Shown piece by piece: positions 41,505-50,428 of a DNA stretch of 55,860 bases. The first letter of the stretch is position 1, and each line of letters starts with the position of its first letter. The translations under genes were made by a program, and so were the position numbers. The notes under the pieces are model-generated. The model made no database searches and was not told the origin of the DNA. It was given only the letters and a program-made list of their open reading frames with translations. The DNA is from UMGS1851 sp900555605. Lineage in GTDB: Bacteria; Bacillota; Clostridia; UBA1212; UBA1255. The stretch covers positions 1-55,860 of the forward strand of contig CABROF010000004.1 in assembly GCA_902472555.1 (NCBI GenBank), given 5' to 3'.

Positions 41505-42458
41505 ATGCCCATAAAAATACCGAATGATCTTCCCGCGAATGCGATCCTTAAAAAGGAACATATCTTTGTTATGGATGAAAAAATGGCATTTCATCAGGAT
41601 ATTCGTCCTCTGCAGATTGTGATTTTAAATTTGATGCCGACGAAAATCGTAACTGAGACGCAGCTTCTGCGGCTGCTGAGCAACTCGCCGCTCCAGGTGG
41701 AGGTTACCTTTATGCATCCGGCTACCCATGTTTCAAAAAATACGCCGAAGAGTCACATGGACACATTCTATACGACCTTTGATGAAATAAAAGACCGTAA
41801 GTTTGACGGATTGATTATTACAGGGGCGCCAGTGGAACATCTGCCCTTTGCACAGGTGGGCTATTGGCAGGAGCTCTGCCGCGTTATGCGGTGGTCTGTG
41901 GAAAATGTAACGACAACGCTGCATATCTGCTGGGGGGCCCAGGCCGGACTTTACTTTCATTATGGAATTGATAAATATCCCCTAAAACAGAAGCTGGTAG
42001 GCGTATATGCGCATGTACCGCTGAAAAAGTCGGCCAGACTTCTGCGGGGCTTTGATGATTGTTTCTATGTGCCCCATTCCCGCTATACAGAGACGCGTTT
42101 AGCGGATGTGGCCCGTGTGCCGGAGCTTGAGGTTTTGGCGACCTCGCATGAAGCGGGACTGTGTATCTGCGCTTCACGGGACAGACGGCAGATCTTTATG
42201 ACAGGACATCTGGAATATGATCGTGACACGCTGAAAAAAGAATATGAGCGTGATCTTGAAAAAGGTTTGGAGACCGGTATCCCGCAGAACTATTTTCCCC
42301 AGGATGATGTGACGCAGATGCCGTATTATCAATGGAAAAGCCACGCGTATCTGCTGTATGCAAACTGGCTCAATTATTACGTATATCAGGCGACGCCGTA
42401 CGATCTGGACAGAATCGGAAAAGATCTGATACCGGAACGAAAAGGTGAAAGTGAATGA
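41505..42458 (+). CDS. metA: homoserine O-acyltransferase MetA, predicted to use acetyl-CoA
   Basis: 317 residues. MetA acylates homoserine, the first committed step to methionine. The nucleophile is Cys142 in HICWGAQAGLYFHYGI; the catalytic His235 and Glu237 are in TGHLEYDRDTL. Residue 111, in ITGAPVEHLPF, is Glu. Published work on MetA (Bacillus cereus against Escherichia coli) showed that Glu111 selects acetyl-CoA and Gly111 succinyl-CoA, so this protein should make O-acetylhomoserine although it belongs to the family usually labelled succinyltransferase. GAAGGAG lies upstream. Homoserine comes from hom in this same window. It ends directly against the convergent next gene. Confidence 0.93.
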   Translation: MPIKIPNDLPANAILKKEHIFVMDEKMAFHQDIRPLQIVILNLMPTKIVTETQLLRLLSNSPLQVEVTFMHPATHVSKNTPKSHMDTFYTTFDEIKDRKFDGLIITGAPVEHLPFAQVGYWQELCRVMRWSVENVTTTLHICWGAQAGLYFHYGIDKYPLKQKLVGVYAHVPLKKSARLLRGFDDCFYVPHSRYTETRLADVARVPELEVLATSHEAGLCICASRDRRQIFMTGHLEYDRDTLKKEYERDLEKGLETGIPQNYFPQDDVTQMPYYQWKSHAYLLYANWLNYYVYQATPYDLDRIGKDLIPERKGESE

Positions 42459-42755
42459 TCAGAAGCCGTACCGCAGCCTTTTTATGGCGCCGCTGATTAT
42501 GCGGGAAATCAAATATTCCCCTAAACCGCAGAAAAATAAAATACCTGCGCCGAACCATGCCTGAGAGAGATCTGTTAACAAGTTCCAAGGACAGGCGGCT
42601 TGCTGTAAGGCCGCATATACCAGGGGATCTGATTGCACAAAATAACCTGCTGCGCCTGCTCCGAGCGCGGCAAGCATCAACAAGATTCCTGCAGCAAGAA
42701 TGATCATGCGCAGGCAGATCAAGATATTCCCGATGATCTGTTTGAATAGGTTCAC
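42459..42755 (-). CDS. small two-helix membrane protein of unknown function
   Basis: 98 residues from a GTG at 42755 with GGGAGG 5 bases upstream. A longer frame to 42974 runs across the divergent promoter of the next gene and has no ribosome site, so I reject it. Two hydrophobic segments are visible: MIILAAGILLMLAALGAGAAG and AWFGAGILFFCGLGEYLI. The C terminus is basic (SGAIKRLRYGF). I recognise no family. It is convergent with metA with no gap. Confidence 0.55.
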   Translation of the reverse strand: MNLFKQIIGNILICLRMIILAAGILLMLAALGAGAAGYFVQSDPLVYAALQQAACPWNLLTDLSQAWFGAGILFFCGLGEYLISRIISGAIKRLRYGF

Positions 42756-42794
42756 TGATTCCTCCCGAAGAACCGCGCGGCAGGCGCTTTTCCA

Positions 42795-42823
42795 TTGATT
42801 TATTTTGCGTATAATTGTATAAT
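42795..42823 (+). promoter_or_regulatory. promoter of the propeller-protein/LRR operon
   Basis: TTGATT (42795-42800), 17-bp spacer, TATAAT (42818-42823). The leader to the ATG at 42924 is about 95 nt. Confidence 0.65.
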
Positions 42824-42923
42824 AAATAAAAACAGTTTGCAAATGGCAATTGAAAGCTGTCGGAGTTTCCAAAGAGGCAAGAAAAGAACGCATTCCGGAT
42901 TTTGCGAAAGAATGGAGATTATT

Positions 42924-44477
42924 ATGTTTCAGAAAAAGGAACGGTCGTTTGTCAGCAAGGACGCAAAAAAACATATTATAATTCTTGGAATTGTGCTGTT
43001 TGCCGCGATTATTCTGATTGCGATCATCAGTCTGCTTCCCAACCGTATGCCGCAGCTCGGAAATACGGACCGAAACGGAGTCGCAAGAAACTTTTTATTT
43101 CCTTTTGTTTTTACAACCGGGGACGGGCGCTTATATGTAGCGGACAGTGACCGTACAGTTACTGAGATTGATGATACGGTAACGAAGGCAAGTCATGATA
43201 CAGCAAAGGGAAAAGTTTATTATCTGCGGGAAAACAGCCTGTACGAATATGATATGAAAAGCAACACCCGCGTTATGCTAACTGAGAATGTAACGCGTTA
43301 TTCACTGCTGGAGGATCGTTCCGCGATTCTTTGTATCGAGCGGGAGGGTGCGCTTAAACTGTATCGTCACAAAGCCGGGGCCGCCGTAACGCTCACGGAG
43401 GAGTCTCTGGTTAATAATGTAGGCGCTGTAAATGCGGTGATGGGGAAGGAACATATTTTGTTTTTGGATCATATGGATCAGGAGACAAGCACTGCGGATC
43501 TGATTTGTTCGGATGCAAATGGCAGAACAAAAGTGATCGCTGAAAATATAAATGCGGCGAAAGGCTTTTATATCGGCGCGGATGATAAATTTATATGTTA
43601 TTATACGGCAGAGGATCTGGTGATTGCTGAAATTGACGGAACGCCGGTCAAACAGCTCAGCGCGGCGCAGCTTGTTCGGCAGCAGCAGCAGCCGACCTTG
43701 TATGCTGCAAGCACGGAAATCGTGATTACTTCGGATGATGTTCCGCTTCGGTACTTTTTATGTAATATTAATTCGGACGCGACGCGTGCGGTATCTGCGT
43801 CCATGGTCTATTTTAATGACGCAAAGCTGATTGATATCGCGGACTCTGTTAAGCAGGTGATTTATTATTCCGGTGAGGATAATTATGTGATATACAGCAC
43901 AGAGACAGAGAAGGGCACTGCCGTGTTTATGTCATCCAGAGGAGAACCCGGCCGTAAAATATTGGATTGCGGCGCGGATACCAAATTTATTTTTGACCAA
44001 GAACTGAACTATTTATATTATCAGAATGCGAGCGGCCTGCTGTGCAGAGTGAACGTCTATGACGTAAATCTGAAACAGGAGATGGTTGCGGAAGGAACGG
44101 GAAACCTGTATCATTATCCCAACAAGCCGATTATCATGTACGAGGATACGGAACGCATATATGCCTATTATGTGCTGAAAAACAATACGATTGAGCGCTC
44201 GAGCTCTGAAACTGAGAAACGCTTATACGGAAGAGATGACGACATATATTTGCTCTGCAGGACCCATTCGTCGAACAAGCTTTCGCTGGATATCGTGAAG
44301 GAGAATGCAATGACCAGAATCAGCAGCGATGTAGAGCAAAGTGTTTTTTTTGATAAAAATATGGAATCGGTTTTATATACTTCGGACGGTATTCTGTATG
44401 TGTGGCAGAATGGTGCCGTGTCAGAGCTGGGTGCCTTTACCGGTGTGAAGGCCGCGGCATTGATTGGCGGAAGCTGA
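42924..44477 (+). CDS. membrane-anchored protein with propeller-like extracellular domain, unknown function
   Basis: 517 residues from the ATG at 42924 (TGGAG 7 bases upstream). An N-terminal charged stretch precedes one membrane helix (IIILGIVLFAAIILIAIISLL, about 18-38); the remainder is probably outside the cell. It is built of many short beta strands separated by turns (DGRLYVADSDRTVTEIDDTV; KGKVYYLRENSLYEYDMKSN; DDIYLLCRTH; SDGILYVWQNGAVSELG), like the repeated blades of a beta-propeller (DUF5050-like or YncE-like), though no clear consensus repeat emerges. The LRR lipoprotein follows 60 bp downstream, presumably in the same transcript. I do not recognise a specific family. Confidence 0.65.
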   Translation: MFQKKERSFVSKDAKKHIIILGIVLFAAIILIAIISLLPNRMPQLGNTDRNGVARNFLFPFVFTTGDGRLYVADSDRTVTEIDDTVTKASHDTAKGKVYYLRENSLYEYDMKSNTRVMLTENVTRYSLLEDRSAILCIEREGALKLYRHKAGAAVTLTEESLVNNVGAVNAVMGKEHILFLDHMDQETSTADLICSDANGRTKVIAENINAAKGFYIGADDKFICYYTAEDLVIAEIDGTPVKQLSAAQLVRQQQQPTLYAASTEIVITSDDVPLRYFLCNINSDATRAVSASMVYFNDAKLIDIADSVKQVIYYSGEDNYVIYSTETEKGTAVFMSSRGEPGRKILDCGADTKFIFDQELNYLYYQNASGLLCRVNVYDVNLKQEMVAEGTGNLYHYPNKPIIMYEDTERIYAYYVLKNNTIERSSSETEKRLYGRDDDIYLLCRTHSSNKLSLDIVKENAMTRISSDVEQSVFFDKNMESVLYTSDGILYVWQNGAVSELGAFTGVKAAALIGGS

Positions 44478-44537
44478 CCTGCCACTTGCAGGGCAGACCG
44501 AAGAATCAGATATGAAATACGGCGGGGAGGCACGCAG

Positions 44538-45578
44538 ATGGGACGAAAATATCATAAGATTACGATGCTTATTATCATAGTCTTTATCTGTGTTTCTCTT
44601 TCGGCTTGTACGCCGGGAGAACGTCCGTACGCATCTCCGGCGGCTACAGATGAACCCCCTGTGACGCCGGGAGCGCCCTCTGCGCCAACGCATGACCCTG
44701 CTGTCACGCCGAGTATTGATCCGGAGATTCATTTTAAAGATGTCAATCTGGAGAATGTGGTCAGAGAACATTTGAACAAGAACATCGGACCCATCTTTGT
44801 GTCGGATGTCCGGGAGATTAAAGTGCTTTCCGCGCGCGTAAGGGGAATTTTGAATATTGAGGATCTCGTCTTTTTTTCCGGCCTGGAGGAATTGGATCTG
44901 TACGGAAACCGTATTTCCGATCTGCGTCCCCTCAGTAAGCTGATCAATTTAAAATCTTTAACAATCAGTGCCAACTACAGCCCCCTGTATGCCTCCGGCT
45001 CCTCCGGGCTCGATCTTACGCCGCTGAAGTCCTTATCAAAGCTGGAAACACTGCGGGCTGACAGCAATTTCATTACGGATATCTCCCCCCTCAGCCATCT
45101 GACGTCGCTCAAGGTACTATCTTTAAGCAAAAACAGAATCAGTGATGTTGCAGCGCTGAAAAGCCTGACGCTGCTGGTACACCTGAATCTTTCTGCGAAT
45201 ATCGGAACACAGGCAGATACGCCCGGTATTTCGGATATCCGCTGTATTTCCGATATGAAGCATTTGGAATACCTGGACGTCAGTGATAATATCGTCGTAT
45301 CTTTAGAGGCGGCCGCGCTATTGGAAAATCTGAAGACTGTTCTCGCAAACGGAAATTTGATTTCCGACATATCCTATTTTGCCGGAAATCATTCTATCGT
45401 ATATCTAAACTGTGAGTATAATCTGATTCCGGTATTTGATGTGATTTTGGAGATGCGTGCGCTTCAGACGGTTTTATATCACGGAAATTTTATTGTGGAT
45501 TACGAAGCGATTGATGCTTTTTATGCATCTCGGCCGGATCCGTATGCCAACAATCTGTTCACAAATTTTACGAAATAA
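44538..45578 (+). CDS. leucine-rich-repeat lipoprotein (internalin-like)
   Basis: 346 residues. Lipobox LSAC, Cys24, followed by a Pro/Thr-rich linker (about 25-62). From about 65 to 335 there are LRRs of the bacterial internalin type, with repeating L-x-x-L-x-x-L-x-L-x-x-N-x-I-x-D-I/L units: LEELDLYGNRISDLRPLSKL, LETLRADSNFITDISPLSHL, LKVLSLSKNRISDVAALKSL, LEYLDVSDNIVVSLEAAALL. Some units are stretched (residues 150-165). The surface location and the LRR fold point to binding of a protein or glycan partner. Ends before a consensus promoter at 45601. Confidence 0.85.
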   Translation: MGRKYHKITMLIIIVFICVSLSACTPGERPYASPAATDEPPVTPGAPSAPTHDPAVTPSIDPEIHFKDVNLENVVREHLNKNIGPIFVSDVREIKVLSARVRGILNIEDLVFFSGLEELDLYGNRISDLRPLSKLINLKSLTISANYSPLYASGSSGLDLTPLKSLSKLETLRADSNFITDISPLSHLTSLKVLSLSKNRISDVAALKSLTLLVHLNLSANIGTQADTPGISDIRCISDMKHLEYLDVSDNIVVSLEAAALLENLKTVLANGNLISDISYFAGNHSIVYLNCEYNLIPVFDVILEMRALQTVLYHGNFIVDYEAIDAFYASRPDPYANNLFTNFTK

Positions 45579-45600
45579 TGCGTAAAATCTTTTTATCAGC

Positions 45601-45629
45601 TTGACAATGCGGAATGCGGCGCATATACT
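45601..45629 (+). promoter_or_regulatory. promoter of the symporter-paaK-iorAB operon
   Basis: TTGACA (45601-45606), 17-bp spacer, TATACT (45624-45629): near-perfect. It starts 22 bp after the LRR gene stop. A start near 45636 leaves a 124-nt leader. Confidence 0.8.
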
Positions 45630-45642
45630 AATTTGTAATGCG

Positions 45643-45703
45643 GCTGTATTCCGTTGGGAAAGGCCGCCGCAGGGCGCTTTGGACGACGCGGAAATACGGT
45701 AGC
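45643..45703 (+). ncRNA. structured leader of the symporter operon (candidate cis-regulatory RNA)
   Basis: Outer stem: GCT (45643-45645) with AGC (45701-45703), GTATT (45646-45650) with AATAC (45693-45697), CCG (45651-45653) with CGG (45689-45691). Inner stem: AAGG-C-CGCC (45660-45668, one bulged C) with GGCGCTTT (45673-45680), loop GCAG. About 56 nt separate it from the ATG. It does not match a riboswitch class I know. Confidence 0.4.
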
Positions 45704-45759
45704 TCGGGTGAATGGTTTGCAGCTTTGCAGGAAAGTTATTTTTGCGGGAGGATGGTAGT

Positions 45760-47289
45760 ATGGTAGTAAAGGTAGGCTTGATTGTTGTTTTTTTCGCTGT
45801 CACGATTTTGCTTGGCGTCATTTGCAGGCGCAGAATAAAAAGTGTCGGCGATTTTGTTTTAGGCGGCCGGAATGTAGGTCCCTGGCTCTCGGCGTTTGCT
45901 TACGGAACGTCCTATTTCTCAGCGGTGGTATTTGTCGGTTATGCAGGTCAGTTCGGCTGGAATTTCGGAATCTCGGCATTCTGGATCGGGATCGCAAATG
46001 CATTTATCGGCAGCTTGGCTGCGTGGCTGATCTTAGGCAGAAGAACCCGGATCATGTCAAAGCATTTTGAAGCGGCCACCATGCCGGAATTTTTTGAAAA
46101 GCGCTATAACAGCAGAGCACTGAAGCTGGTAGCGTCGATTATTATTTTTGTTTTTCTGGTTCCGTATTCGGCTTCCGTATACCGAGGACTCTCCGGAATT
46201 TTCTCAATGGCATTCGGCATTGATTTTCAGTATTGTATGATCGGCATTGCCGTAATTACGGCAATCTATGTAATCTTGGGCGGCTATATGGCTACCGCGG
46301 TGAATGACTTTGTACAGGGGATCATTATGCTGGCAGGCATTGCCGTGGTCGTGTTTGCCGTACTGAACGGGCAGGGCGGGTTTACAGAGGCTGTAAAGGC
46401 CTTATCGCAGAAGGAGGTATTGTCCGGTGCGGGACAGGGAATCAAGGGCGCGTATGTTTCCTTTTTCGGACCTGATCCCTGGGGACTTCTGGGGGTGATG
46501 GTTCTCACAAGTCTCGGAACCTGGGGGCTTCCACAGATGGTACATAAGTTTTACTCAATTAAGGATGAGAAGGCGATTCGGAAGGGTGCCTTTATTTCCA
46601 CGCTGTTCGCGCTGGTAGTGGCAGGCGGGTCCTACTTTATGGGCGGCTTCGGCAGGCTGTATGTTGAAGCAAATCCAGACGGAACACCGGTCAAAGCGTA
46701 CGATGCCATTGTGCCGTTTATGCTCGACAGCGCATTGTCGGATCTGCTGATAGGGCTCATTGTCGTGCTGGTGCTGTCGGCCTCCATGTCGACGCTTTCT
46801 TCATTGGTGCTGTCCTCCTCGTCGACGCTGACGATAGACTTTCTAAAAGGATTTTTTATGAAAGATATGAAGGAAAAGCGGCAGGTTATTATCATCCGTC
46901 TGCTTTGTGCCGTCTTTATTGTGCTTTCCGTAGTGCTTGCACAGGTAGAGGGCGCGTTGATTTCAAATCTGATGGCAATTTCCTGGGGGGCACTGGCCGG
47001 TGCTTTTCTGGCGCCGTTTTTGTACGGACTTTTTTGGAGGAAGGTTACCAAGAGCGCTGTATGGGTAAGTTTTGCCGTAGGAATCGGATTGGTGGTTGCG
47101 AATCTGTTTTTGGAAATTGTACCGGGGACGAGTGCCGGCGCCATTTCGATGGCAGTGACCCTAGTGCTGGTTCCGATTGTGAGTCTGATCACGCCGAAGC
47201 TTTCGAAACAGCATGTGGATGCATGCTTTTCGTGTTATGAGGAAAAGGTGCTGTCGCCTGTAAAATATTCGTTGGAAAACAGTAAATAA
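45760..47289 (+). CDS. sodium:solute symporter (SSS family)
   Basis: 509 residues from the ATG at 45760, with GGGAGG about 9 bases upstream. About 13 hydrophobic helices, typical of SSS transporters that use the Na+ gradient to take up sugars, amino acids, organic acids or vitamins. Family marks: DFVLGGRNVGPWLSAFAYGT, SYFSAVVFVGYAGQFGW, YVILGGYMATAVNDFVQGII, WGLPQMVHKFYSIKDEKAIR, and SASMSTLSSLVLSSSSTLTI with the Ser/Thr-rich sodium-site helix. The substrate cannot be told from sequence. The acyl-CoA ligase gene follows after 16 bp, so uptake of a carboxylate or amino acid used by that pathway is a fair inference. Confidence 0.92.
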   Translation: MVVKVGLIVVFFAVTILLGVICRRRIKSVGDFVLGGRNVGPWLSAFAYGTSYFSAVVFVGYAGQFGWNFGISAFWIGIANAFIGSLAAWLILGRRTRIMSKHFEAATMPEFFEKRYNSRALKLVASIIIFVFLVPYSASVYRGLSGIFSMAFGIDFQYCMIGIAVITAIYVILGGYMATAVNDFVQGIIMLAGIAVVVFAVLNGQGGFTEAVKALSQKEVLSGAGQGIKGAYVSFFGPDPWGLLGVMVLTSLGTWGLPQMVHKFYSIKDEKAIRKGAFISTLFALVVAGGSYFMGGFGRLYVEANPDGTPVKAYDAIVPFMLDSALSDLLIGLIVVLVLSASMSTLSSLVLSSSSTLTIDFLKGFFMKDMKEKRQVIIIRLLCAVFIVLSVVLAQVEGALISNLMAISWGALAGAFLAPFLYGLFWRKVTKSAVWVSFAVGIGLVVANLFLEIVPGTSAGAISMAVTLVLVPIVSLITPKLSKQHVDACFSCYEEKVLSPVKYSLENSK

Positions 47290-47305
47290 GGAGTAGTGAA
47301 GGATC

Positions 47306-48601
47306 ATGATTTGGAATCCGGAGAAGGAGTGCCTGCGCAGACAAGAATATCGGGATATCCAGCTGGAACGGCTGAAATGGACGGTAAAAAGAGCCTATGA
47401 GAAGGTTCCGTTTTATCGCAGGCGCTTCGATGAAATCGGCCTGAAACCGGAACATATCCAGACCTTAAAGGATATTGAAAAAATTCCGTATACGACAAAG
47501 CTGGATCTGAGAGAAAATTATCCGTTTCAATTATTTGCAGAGCCGATGGAGCGGATTGTCCGCCTGCATGCCAGCTCCGGCACCACAGGAAAGCCTGTGG
47601 TATTCGGATATACAAAAAATGATATGGATATCTGGAAGGAAAATATCTCGCGCATTGCCGCGCAGGCAGGCGTCACCTCTCAGGATGTGGCACAGATCGT
47701 ATTCGGTTTCGGGATGTTTACCGGGGGCTTTGGTCTGTATCAGGGACTGGAAAATATGGGCGTCGCAGTGGTGCCTGCGTCTTCCGGCAATTCTGAGCGG
47801 CAGCTGATGTTTTTGGAGGATTTCGGTGTTACCGTAATCGTCGGCACACCGTCATATGTTCTGCATTTGTCGGAATTGGCAGAAGAAAAGGGCTTGACAC
47901 CGGACAAACATAAGCTTAGAGTAGGGATGTTCGGCGGAGAAGGCCATACCGATGAAATGCGCAGGCAGATTGAACGGAAATGGGGCATCGTCTGTACGGA
48001 AAATTACGGCCTGACCGAGGTTCAGGGACCGGGTGTATCGGGAGAATGCTTGGAACACTGCGGCATGCATATCAATGAGGACAGCTTTTACTATGAGATC
48101 ATTGACAGTGAGACGCTAAAGGTGAAGCCTGTGGAAGAGCAGGGAGAGCTGGTGCTCACAACGCTGACAAAAGAGGGCGTTCCGATTCTCCGGTACCGGA
48201 CAAAAGATATTACCTCCATTGATTTGTCGCCCTGCGCCTGCGGCAGAACCTCTGCAAGAATGAGCAAGGTAAAAGGCCGCACGGACGATATGCTGATTAT
48301 TCGCGGCGTGAATGTGTTCCCCAGCCAGATTGAGAGCCTTTTACTCGGAATGCCGCATATCGGGCCGCATTATGAAATTATCGTAACGAAAAAAGGCTAT
48401 ATGGATAAATTGGAGATTAAGGTTGAATTGTCCGATGCTTCCCTGCTGGAAAGCTATGGAGAGCTGGAAAAACTGACCAAGATGATCCGAGAAAAGGTCC
48501 GTTCCAATTTGTTATTGGATGCCACGATCACACTGGCCGAACCGAAATCACTGGAGCGATACGTTACAGGAAAGGCAAAACGCGTCCATGACTTAAGATG
48601 A
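47306..48601 (+). CDS. paaK: phenylacetate-CoA ligase family protein
   Basis: 431 residues. PaaK-type ligases activate aryl acetates with ATP and CoA, giving AMP and PPi. Marks: the AMP-binding loop HASSGTTGKPVVFGYTKNDM, YGLTEVQGPGVSGECLEHCG, the hinge GRTDDMLIIRGVNVFPSQIE, and the lysine-rich C-terminal subdomain (YVTGKAKRVHDLR). Length is standard. Immediately downstream are iorA and iorB. In anaerobes, phenylpyruvate or indolepyruvate is oxidised by Ior to the aryl-acetyl-CoA, and PaaK links the acid and CoA ester. Specificity (phenyl, indole or branched acid) is not settled by sequence. Start at 47306 after AAGGAG. Confidence 0.92.
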   Translation: MIWNPEKECLRRQEYRDIQLERLKWTVKRAYEKVPFYRRRFDEIGLKPEHIQTLKDIEKIPYTTKLDLRENYPFQLFAEPMERIVRLHASSGTTGKPVVFGYTKNDMDIWKENISRIAAQAGVTSQDVAQIVFGFGMFTGGFGLYQGLENMGVAVVPASSGNSERQLMFLEDFGVTVIVGTPSYVLHLSELAEEKGLTPDKHKLRVGMFGGEGHTDEMRRQIERKWGIVCTENYGLTEVQGPGVSGECLEHCGMHINEDSFYYEIIDSETLKVKPVEEQGELVLTTLTKEGVPILRYRTKDITSIDLSPCACGRTSARMSKVKGRTDDMLIIRGVNVFPSQIESLLLGMPHIGPHYEIIVTKKGYMDKLEIKVELSDASLLESYGELEKLTKMIREKVRSNLLLDATITLAEPKSLERYVTGKAKRVHDLR

Positions 48602-48634
48602 CGCAGGTTTGTATGAAAGGAATGATCAGGATTT

Positions 48635-50428
48635 ATGAAAAAGCTGTTGCTGGGAAATGAAGCGGTGGCGCAGGGGGCTTATGAAGCCGGCGTGCATGTT
48701 GTATCGTCCTATCCGGGTACGCCGAGTACGGAAATTACGGAAAATATTGCAAAATATCCGGAAATCTACTGTGAATGGGCGCCGAATGAAAAAGTCGCGC
48801 TGGAGGTTGCTGTAGGTGCCTCCATTGCCGGCGCACGGGCCATGTGCTGTATGAAGCATGTCGGATTGAATGTTGCGGCAGATCCGCTTTTTACGGCTGC
48901 GTATACCGGCGTCAACGGTGGCCTGGTCATTGTGGTGGCAGACGATCCGGGTATGCACAGCTCTCAGAATGAACAGGATTCCAGATTTTATGCCTTGTCC
49001 GCGCATCTGCCTATGCTGGAACCGTCAGACAGCGCAGAATGTGCAGATTGCATCAAGACTGCTTTTGAGATCAGCGAAACGTTTGATACGCCTGTTTTGG
49101 TCCGCCTTACTACGCGGATTGCCCATGCCAGAAGCCCGGTGGAGATCGGCACACGCCGCAAGGTTCCGAAAAAAGAATACCGGAAGGATATCATGAAGTA
49201 TGTGATGATGCCCGGCATGGCAAAAAAACGCCATGTTGCGCTTGCAGAACGGATGCATGCTATAGAAGCCTATGCTGACGGAAAAAATACATCCTGTCAA
49301 GGGCCGAACCGGGTAGAGCAGGGAGATCCGAGTCTCGGCATTATTACATCGGGGATCTGCTATCAATATGTAAAAGAGGTATTTCCAAAGGCTTCTATTC
49401 TGAAGTTAGGTATGGTATATCCGCTTCCGGAGCAGATGATCCGGGCGTTTGCGGAGACAGTGGAACGGCTGCTTGTAGTGGAGGAGCTGGAACCCTTTAT
49501 TGAGAACGATATCCGGCAGCTCGGAATTTCCGATGTGTCCGGCAAGCAATATTTTACGAATCAGGGGGAACTGAGCACTTCCGGGATCAGAGAAGCATTT
49601 TACGGCGAGACGCTGCCGAGAGCAGAAGCGGCCTGTGCTGTAGAGGCGCCGCAGAGACCGCCTGTCATGTGTCCCGGCTGTCCGCATCGCGCTGTTTTTT
49701 ATACGCTGGCCGGCTTAAAGCTGCGTGTCTCCGGTGATATCGGCTGCTACACGCTGGGTGCTATGGCGCCTTATCAGGCAATCGATGCTTGTGTCTGTAT
49801 GGGCGCTTCCGTAGGAATGGCCCATGGAATGGAAAAAGCGGAAGCTGCTGCGGAATGTCTGGAGCCGCTGCCTGAGACTGTGGCAGTGATCGGAGATTCT
49901 ACCTTTATCCATTCCGGAATTACGGGGCTGATCGATATCGTTTATAACAAGGGAAATGCCACTGTTATTATTTTAGATAATTCCATTACGGGCATGACAG
50001 GACATCAGCAGAATCCTGCCACCGGATATACGATCCGCAACGAGAAAACAACTGCGGTGGATTTGGTCAAGCTTGCGGAGGCAGTTGGGGTAAAACGCGT
50101 GCGCGTGGAGGATCCTTTTGACATGAAGGCCTTCCGGGCGGCGGTAAAGGAGGAACTGGCGGCCCATGAGCCTTCTGTGATTATTGCGCAGCGGCCCTGT
50201 GCGCTGCTGAAAACCGTTTCATACGGCGCACCGGTGGAAATCGATGCGGCGCGCTGCAAAAAATGCGGCAGCTGCATGCGTCTGGGATGTCCGGCAATCT
50301 ATAAAGAGGCGGAGGCCTATCATATTGATCATTCCCTATGCGTGGGCTGCGGGCTTTGTAAACAGATGTGTGCATTCGGCGCGATTCAGAAGCCCGGCGA
50401 AGAAGAACAGATCGGAGGAACACCATGA
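48635..50428 (+). CDS. iorA: indolepyruvate:ferredoxin oxidoreductase, alpha subunit
   Basis: 597 residues. It oxidises aryl pyruvates (indole-, phenyl- or hydroxyphenylpyruvate) to the CoA ester, CO2 and reduced ferredoxin. The N-terminal domain opens with LLLGNEAVAQGAYEAGVHVV and SYPGTPSTEI. The TPP-binding domain has CPGCPHRAVFYTL and GDSTFIHSGITGLIDIVYNK followed by NSITGMTGHQQNP. The C terminus carries two 4Fe-4S motifs: CKKCGSCMRLGCP and CVGCGLCKQMC. Everything needed is present. ATGA overlap with iorB. Sits 33 bp after paaK. Confidence 0.95.
   Translation: MKKLLLGNEAVAQGAYEAGVHVVSSYPGTPSTEITENIAKYPEIYCEWAPNEKVALEVAVGASIAGARAMCCMKHVGLNVAADPLFTAAYTGVNGGLVIVVADDPGMHSSQNEQDSRFYALSAHLPMLEPSDSAECADCIKTAFEISETFDTPVLVRLTTRIAHARSPVEIGTRRKVPKKEYRKDIMKYVMMPGMAKKRHVALAERMHAIEAYADGKNTSCQGPNRVEQGDPSLGIITSGICYQYVKEVFPKASILKLGMVYPLPEQMIRAFAETVERLLVVEELEPFIENDIRQLGISDVSGKQYFTNQGELSTSGIREAFYGETLPRAEAACAVEAPQRPPVMCPGCPHRAVFYTLAGLKLRVSGDIGCYTLGAMAPYQAIDACVCMGASVGMAHGMEKAEAAAECLEPLPETVAVIGDSTFIHSGITGLIDIVYNKGNATVIILDNSITGMTGHQQNPATGYTIRNEKTTAVDLVKLAEAVGVKRVRVEDPFDMKAFRAAVKEELAAHEPSVIIAQRPCALLKTVSYGAPVEIDAARCKKCGSCMRLGCPAIYKEAEAYHIDHSLCVGCGLCKQMCAFGAIQKPGEEEQIGGTP

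Noticed and set aside
42756..42974. Longer N terminus of the small minus-strand membrane protein
   Set aside because: It would cross the plus-strand promoter and leader of the next gene and has no ribosome site; the GTG at 42755 has GGGAGG.
46632..47192. 186-codon minus-strand frame inside the symporter gene
   Set aside because: Complement of membrane-helix codons; Thr/Ser-rich artefact without start signal.
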